The notes under the pieces are model-generated. The model was not told the origin of the DNA, did no database searches, and saw nothing but the letters and a program-made list of their open reading frames with translations. This document shows positions 60,217 through 64,000 of a stretch of DNA of 64,000 nt, in pieces. The DNA lies in contig JADJVS010000016.1 in assembly GCA_016710465.1 (NCBI GenBank), forward strand, positions 1,054,001-1,118,000. The letters are read 5' to 3'. Each line of letters opens with the position of its first letter. Position 1 is the stretch's first letter. Source of the DNA: Sulfuritalea sp. (GTDB taxonomy: Bacteria; Pseudomonadota; Gammaproteobacteria; Burkholderiales; Rhodocyclaceae). The position numbers and the translations under genes are program-made.

Positions 60217-62211
60217 CTATCCATCGACCTGCCCTCGCCGACGAAAATCCCGACAATCAAACAGATACTGGATCCCACCATATGACGGACCCGGGTCGAA
60301 ACGCAGGCCCGATACCTTGCCAGCCCTCGGCAGTTCACTAACAATCCAGTCAAGGATCTGGTCTTGGCAGAGGTAGAAAATACCTGGTTCGGAAACTGCC
60401 CCCCGCCCATAGCTCAGGAGATTCCCTACATTGGACCCTGCGGCGACGATTCCACGATGTACGTGTGCTAGTGCCGATACCCGATCGGTCATATCAATGC
60501 CGGCAGGCAACGCAGATATCGACACTCTCTCCAAGCGGCGCTTTGCTTCCACCATTCGGGCCCGGGAAAACACACTTCCTACGACATGTTCAGGCGCGGC
60601 ATAAACCGATGCTCTGAGTACCAGCCATATAGCGAGACGCTGATCACGCCAGACAACGATATCTCCGCGATTGATCGGCAAGCCACTTGCCCAGGACACC
60701 GAACGCGTCAAAAGAAAGTCTCCCTCCTTACGACGAAACGATTCACCGCGTACATCCCATAGATTGAGCGCAACCACTAGTAAAGGCAAGCTGACTGCAA
60801 AGATGATCCATCGTCCAATACAATTCTGCAGTCCAAATCCAAGCAGCAACAAAAAGAGCCCTTCTCCACCCATTATCAGAAAACCCTTCGCCGCCGGAAT
60901 ATCCGGCATCCAACCGGCGAGAACTTCGTGCCCGCGGAGTTCAAGCGAAATCCAGTAGTTGGGCAGGAGGATTAGCACAAGACCGCCCCCAACCACCCAA
61001 GTTAGAATAGGCCTTGCAGCGAAGAAATCGAGTTGTTGGTCCAGCAGTCGGCGCGGTTGTTCAATACAAAGTAGAGCCAATCCCAGAAACGGTATCAGAG
61101 GTCTCGCCTCGGGTACGCCCCATGCCACAGCAGAAACGCCGAGAGCAGCAAGCAAGTACCGCCTTCCAGCGAGAGCTGCAACTCCGAGCAGATCGACCAC
61201 GGCAAAGACCGCCAATAGTTCCGCAAGCCAAAGAACCCGCCATGGTTGCACTTGCATCGCCAACTGAATCGGCCAGAAGTAACTGCAAAATTGAGCGCCG
61301 AAAATTGCGGCAACTGTCAGCAGACATAGACGAAGAAACAACTCTCTGTTCTTCGTGCTGCCGATCCGCCCAGCAAGCCAGAGAATGCCACACGCCAACA
61401 GGATATCCGGAAGACGCAGCACACCCCATCCGCCAAGGAACACTTCATTCGGTGTAGTTTCCCTAACAGCATCAATCCAGACAGAATCCATGACCTGCAA
61501 CAACTCAATTCCAAAAGTCATACTGCCCGCGAAGGTTGTCGCGAGGAGTAGCAGCGTGGTGATGCACAGCCATTTCGTTGACACTGCACGGGAAAATGCC
61601 AGCAGCGGAACCCAAATCCCCAGCAGGGGATGAAGTGAAATGGATATAGCCGTCAGCATCGCTGCGATTGCGTGCCGTCGAGCCAGAAAAGCTGCCAGCG
61701 CGAGAACCGCAAATGGAATCGACAGGGAACGGGGCGAAGCGAAGTTCTCGTTGAATGTAAACGTTCCAAAGTTTGGGGAATAGCTGAACTTTATAACCGC
61801 ACAAATCAGAACCGCAAGAGCGACCTGCCATATCGGCCGAAACATCGAGCGCGCTAGAGTGAGGCTGGCAAGCACCCATAGCCCTCCCCCGCCAAGCACT
61901 ACTGCCTGTGCTGCAGCATCGAGTCCAACGAGCCTGCCCAGCGAGCCATAAATTGCTGAAAATATACTGAAATCGTCCTGCGACCCATAGCGAAAGAGTA
62001 GTTCGCTGCTATAAGCTGCCGGATCAAGCCAGCGTGAGGCAAACACGGAATAGATTACGGCATCGTGGTAAATGCCCTGATAGGCGTGGTTAAACAGCCA
62101 CAACACCATTGCCAATAGCACAAGAACTGCCTCGCTTGACGGAGCAATCCAAGTTGAGTACATGATCAGCGTGTGGGAACTTGCGGCTTCCGCCGCACCC
62201 TTGGTAGGCAT
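60217..62211 (-). CDS. Large unknown polytopic membrane protein
   Basis: 664 residues from the ATG at 62211; ATG 62163 is an alternative and would give 648. About twelve to fourteen hydrophobic helices are followed by a soluble, presumably periplasmic C-terminal domain of about 150 residues ('RDQRLAIWLVLRASVYAAPE', 'VSALAHVHRGIVAAGSNVGN'). The arrangement recalls GT-C-type membrane glycosyltransferases and related DUF6798-like proteins, but no family motif is certain. An early loop 'HDAVIYSVFASRWLDP' and 'FNENFASPRSLSIPF' might be catalytic. Context suggests surface glycan work. Confidence 0.6.
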   Translation of the reverse strand: MPTKGAAEAASSHTLIMYSTWIAPSSEAVLVLLAMVLWLFNHAYQGIYHDAVIYSVFASRWLDPAAYSSELLFRYGSQDDFSIFSAIYGSLGRLVGLDAAAQAVVLGGGGLWVLASLTLARSMFRPIWQVALAVLICAVIKFSYSPNFGTFTFNENFASPRSLSIPFAVLALAAFLARRHAIAAMLTAISISLHPLLGIWVPLLAFSRAVSTKWLCITTLLLLATTFAGSMTFGIELLQVMDSVWIDAVRETTPNEVFLGGWGVLRLPDILLACGILWLAGRIGSTKNRELFLRLCLLTVAAIFGAQFCSYFWPIQLAMQVQPWRVLWLAELLAVFAVVDLLGVAALAGRRYLLAALGVSAVAWGVPEARPLIPFLGLALLCIEQPRRLLDQQLDFFAARPILTWVVGGGLVLILLPNYWISLELRGHEVLAGWMPDIPAAKGFLIMGGEGLFLLLLGFGLQNCIGRWIIFAVSLPLLVVALNLWDVRGESFRRKEGDFLLTRSVSWASGLPINRGDIVVWRDQRLAIWLVLRASVYAAPEHVVGSVFSRARMVEAKRRLERVSISALPAGIDMTDRVSALAHVHRGIVAAGSNVGNLLSYGRGAVSEPGIFYLCQDQILDWIVSELPRAGKVSGLRFDPGPSYGGIQYLFDCRDFRRRGQVDG

Positions 62212-62214
62212 TCG

Positions 62215-64000
62215 TCAGTACGTCGTCACTGTGGGCGCCAAGTTGATTGGCTCTTTCTTTCCATCCAACTTGTTTCGCCACATTTGACGATAGATAGCTT
62301 CCATATCCATGGCAAATGATCGCATGTTGAATAGTGGAGACGACATTCTTCCATCCGCCAGATAACCCCGCAGCTTTGCAAGTCGCACCCGATCCGCATA
62401 CAGCGCGAGAGCCATGGCAGCATAGTCGTCAATCGAAGCGGCCACCAGTTCGCTTAGTCCTGTCGCATGAAGCAAACTCTCGCCAACGCGACCTGCAAAG
62501 GAATTTCCACGCAGCGTAACCATTGGGACACCCGCCCACAGTGTGTCGACTCCCGTGGAATGCGAGTTGTAGGGAAAGGGATCCAACGCCAAATCGGCCA
62601 ATTGCATTCGCGCAAGATGTTCTCCCTGGCTCTCGAGGCGCTTGGCGAATATCAATCTTTCAGCAGCGACCCCTCTCGCAATCGTCTCACGACATAGGTT
62701 TGCCTGAGCGGTAGGGGAAGGGGAACTCAACCACAACACACTTCCCACGGCTTGTTTGAGAATACCGCACCAAAGATCCCAAACTATCGGATTGAACTTG
62801 TAACTATTGTTAAACGAACAAAACACGAATCCACTTTCGGGCAAACCTGCTTCGGCACGATCTGGCGGCGGCGCGAGGCTCCGTGTCGTGTCCGCCGGCA
62901 TGTAGCAGTACGGCATGAGTGCAAGCGTCTCAGTGAAATGCACGGAATGCTCCAACGGAGTCGCAATCGCGTCGCCAATCAAGTAGTCCGCGAGACGAAC
63001 ATGACCCAAGCTTCCGGCGTAGCCCAGCCAGTTCACCTGAATCGGTGCGCAGCGTAGCGCCAGTGTTTCCGGGCGGCCATTCGTGGTCCAACCCGTGATG
63101 TCGACCAAAATATCAACTCCGTCATCGGCGATTCTCTTGGCAGTCTGATAGACCGACATCGGTGCCACATCGACAAAATGCTCGAACGCCAGCTCAATGC
63201 GATTGCGCAGTGCACTTCCATCATCCAAGCCAATCGAATATCCGAATGTTTCGAAACAGGAGCGATCATGTCGTTCAAGAAGCTCGGCAACAACATACCC
63301 AACAGGATGCTGCCGGAAGTCGGCCGACAAATAGCCCAGCTTCAATCGCTTGGAGTCAATTTCTACGGATGGACAAATAACCTGGGGGGAGCGATCGAGA
63401 ATATTTCCAGGTAACGACATCTTCGCAAAATTCTCTGCGATTCGACGATGTTCTTCGCCGGAAATTCCGGGAAAGGATAAACAACCAAATGGATCGCCAG
63501 CGGCGATGGCAAATCCCTGCGCCAAGGACCTCAATCGATCGGTCCTCTCGGAAAGATCCTCCCATTCGCATACTCGTAGGCTTACCGAAACTAGCTGGCA
63601 AAGAGTCAGTCGATTGTCCGGATCATTTTTCTGGAGCTCCTTGAGGCAAACCAACGCCTCGTCGAGCCTGTTGGCGTTGGCCAGCGCGTCAGCCAAATGG
63701 CCTATGGCCACAATATTGTCGCTTGGGTGATATTCAATAGCCTTCAGTAAATGCTGAATCGCCTCGTCCCAGCGATGCTGCTTAAAGCAGGCAACCCCCA
63801 GGTTTTTCCAGATTTCGTGGTCCTTTGGCGAAATCTCCAATGCCCGTTTGAAGCAACGCTCCGCTTCGTCCCAGCGCAACTGCGAATGCAGGACAATTCC
63901 AAGATTGTTTTGCAGTTCCGGATCATGAGGCTGTCGCGCAATGGCGAATTCGAGTATCGGCTGCGCTACTTCAAAGCGGCCCAAGCCAATCAAGGCAAAT
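62215..64000 (-). CDS. TPR protein with OGT-like (GT41) glycosyltransferase domain, 5' end missing
   Basis: The frame is open through the window edge, so the start lies outside; 595 residues are visible. Residues 1-140 are TPR repeats ('ELQNNLGIVLHSQLRWDEAE', 'EIWKNLGVACFKQHRWDEAI'). The rest is the SPINDLY/O-GlcNAc-transferase type: 'LKLGYLSADFRQHPVGYVV', 'VDILVDITGWTTNGRPE', 'FVFCSFNNSYKFNPIVWDLW' and 'PFPYNSHSTGVDTLWAGVPM'. Bacterial members glycosylate proteins such as adhesins or flagellins, or take part in glycan assembly. Stop lies four bases before the next gene's start. Confidence 0.85.
   Translation of the reverse strand, partial: FALIGLGRFEVAQPILEFAIARQPHDPELQNNLGIVLHSQLRWDEAERCFKRALEISPKDHEIWKNLGVACFKQHRWDEAIQHLLKAIEYHPSDNIVAIGHLADALANANRLDEALVCLKELQKNDPDNRLTLCQLVSVSLRVCEWEDLSERTDRLRSLAQGFAIAAGDPFGCLSFPGISGEEHRRIAENFAKMSLPGNILDRSPQVICPSVEIDSKRLKLGYLSADFRQHPVGYVVAELLERHDRSCFETFGYSIGLDDGSALRNRIELAFEHFVDVAPMSVYQTAKRIADDGVDILVDITGWTTNGRPETLALRCAPIQVNWLGYAGSLGHVRLADYLIGDAIATPLEHSVHFTETLALMPYCYMPADTTRSLAPPPDRAEAGLPESGFVFCSFNNSYKFNPIVWDLWCGILKQAVGSVLWLSSPSPTAQANLCRETIARGVAAERLIFAKRLESQGEHLARMQLADLALDPFPYNSHSTGVDTLWAGVPMVTLRGNSFAGRVGESLLHATGLSELVAASIDDYAAMALALYADRVRLAKLRGYLADGRMSSPLFNMRSFAMDMEAIYRQMWRNKLDGKKEPINLAPTVTTY

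Overview
The window looks like the chromosome of a GC-rich, sulfur-oxidising betaproteobacterium, most like the Rhodocyclaceae/Sulfuritalea type. This rests on the style of the housekeeping genes, on a sulfite-oxidising SoeABC complex, and on a complete AMP-dependent sulfite oxidation set (sat, aprB, aprA, qmoAB with hdrCB). No rRNA, tRNA or CRISPR array was seen, and the species cannot be fixed from this sequence alone.

Layout. 1-2.9 kb: end of a CBS-domain protein gene, a membrane sensor/3'-5' exonuclease fusion and a response regulator, all on the minus strand. 3.0-7.5 kb: a minus-strand run pcnB-folK-DUF486-panB-panC-panD (tRNA/RNA end processing, folate, pantothenate). 7.7-10.5 kb: valS on the plus strand. 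10.5-12.3 kb: a group II intron with its reverse transcriptase, inserted directly behind the fadL terminator. 12.4-19.7 kb: soeA-soeB-soeC-tusA-dsrE2-fadL on the minus strand (cytoplasmic sulfite oxidation plus sulfur-carrier proteins). 19.9-26.2 kb: two small unknown genes, a metallophosphoesterase and qmoA-qmoB-hdrC-hdrB on the plus strand. 26.4-27.1 kb: a FitAB-type toxin-antitoxin pair flanked by related repeats. 27.1-31.9 kb: a cysteine-cluster protein gene, aprA, aprB and sat on the minus strand.

32.4-48.1 kb is one tightly coupled plus-strand operon for a surface glycan. It holds an ABC-2 exporter (wzm/wzt), a 2-aminoethylphosphonate pathway (PEP mutase, phosphonopyruvate decarboxylase, AEP transaminase, cytidylyltransferase), a TagB/CDP-glycerol-type transferase, a kinase-like/methyltransferase fusion, Gmd plus a perosamine-synthase-like aminotransferase, glycosyltransferases and methyltransferases. 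The reading proposed here is a perosamine-containing polysaccharide decorated with (possibly methylated) aminoethylphosphonate through a CMP-activated intermediate.

48.1-64 kb continues with a second glycan block of lower GC content, interrupted by two insertion sequences whose ends and target duplications are visible: an IS3-family element with a broken transposase and an IS4-family element that looks intact. It encodes a GT2-GT26 fusion, a GT4 enzyme, a WcaJ-type initiating transferase, an O-antigen ligase, a sulfatase-fold membrane transferase, an FAD oxidoreductase, GtrA, a large unknown membrane protein and a TPR/OGT-like glycosyltransferase that runs off the window.

The most notable points are the phosphonate glycan operon, a nearly identical 21-base box about 75 bases upstream of both the soe and the sat-apr operons, two copies of a structured intergenic repeat whose hairpin stems differ in sequence but stay paired, and a perfect 26-bp-arm hairpin whose half copy recurs behind the toxin-antitoxin pair.
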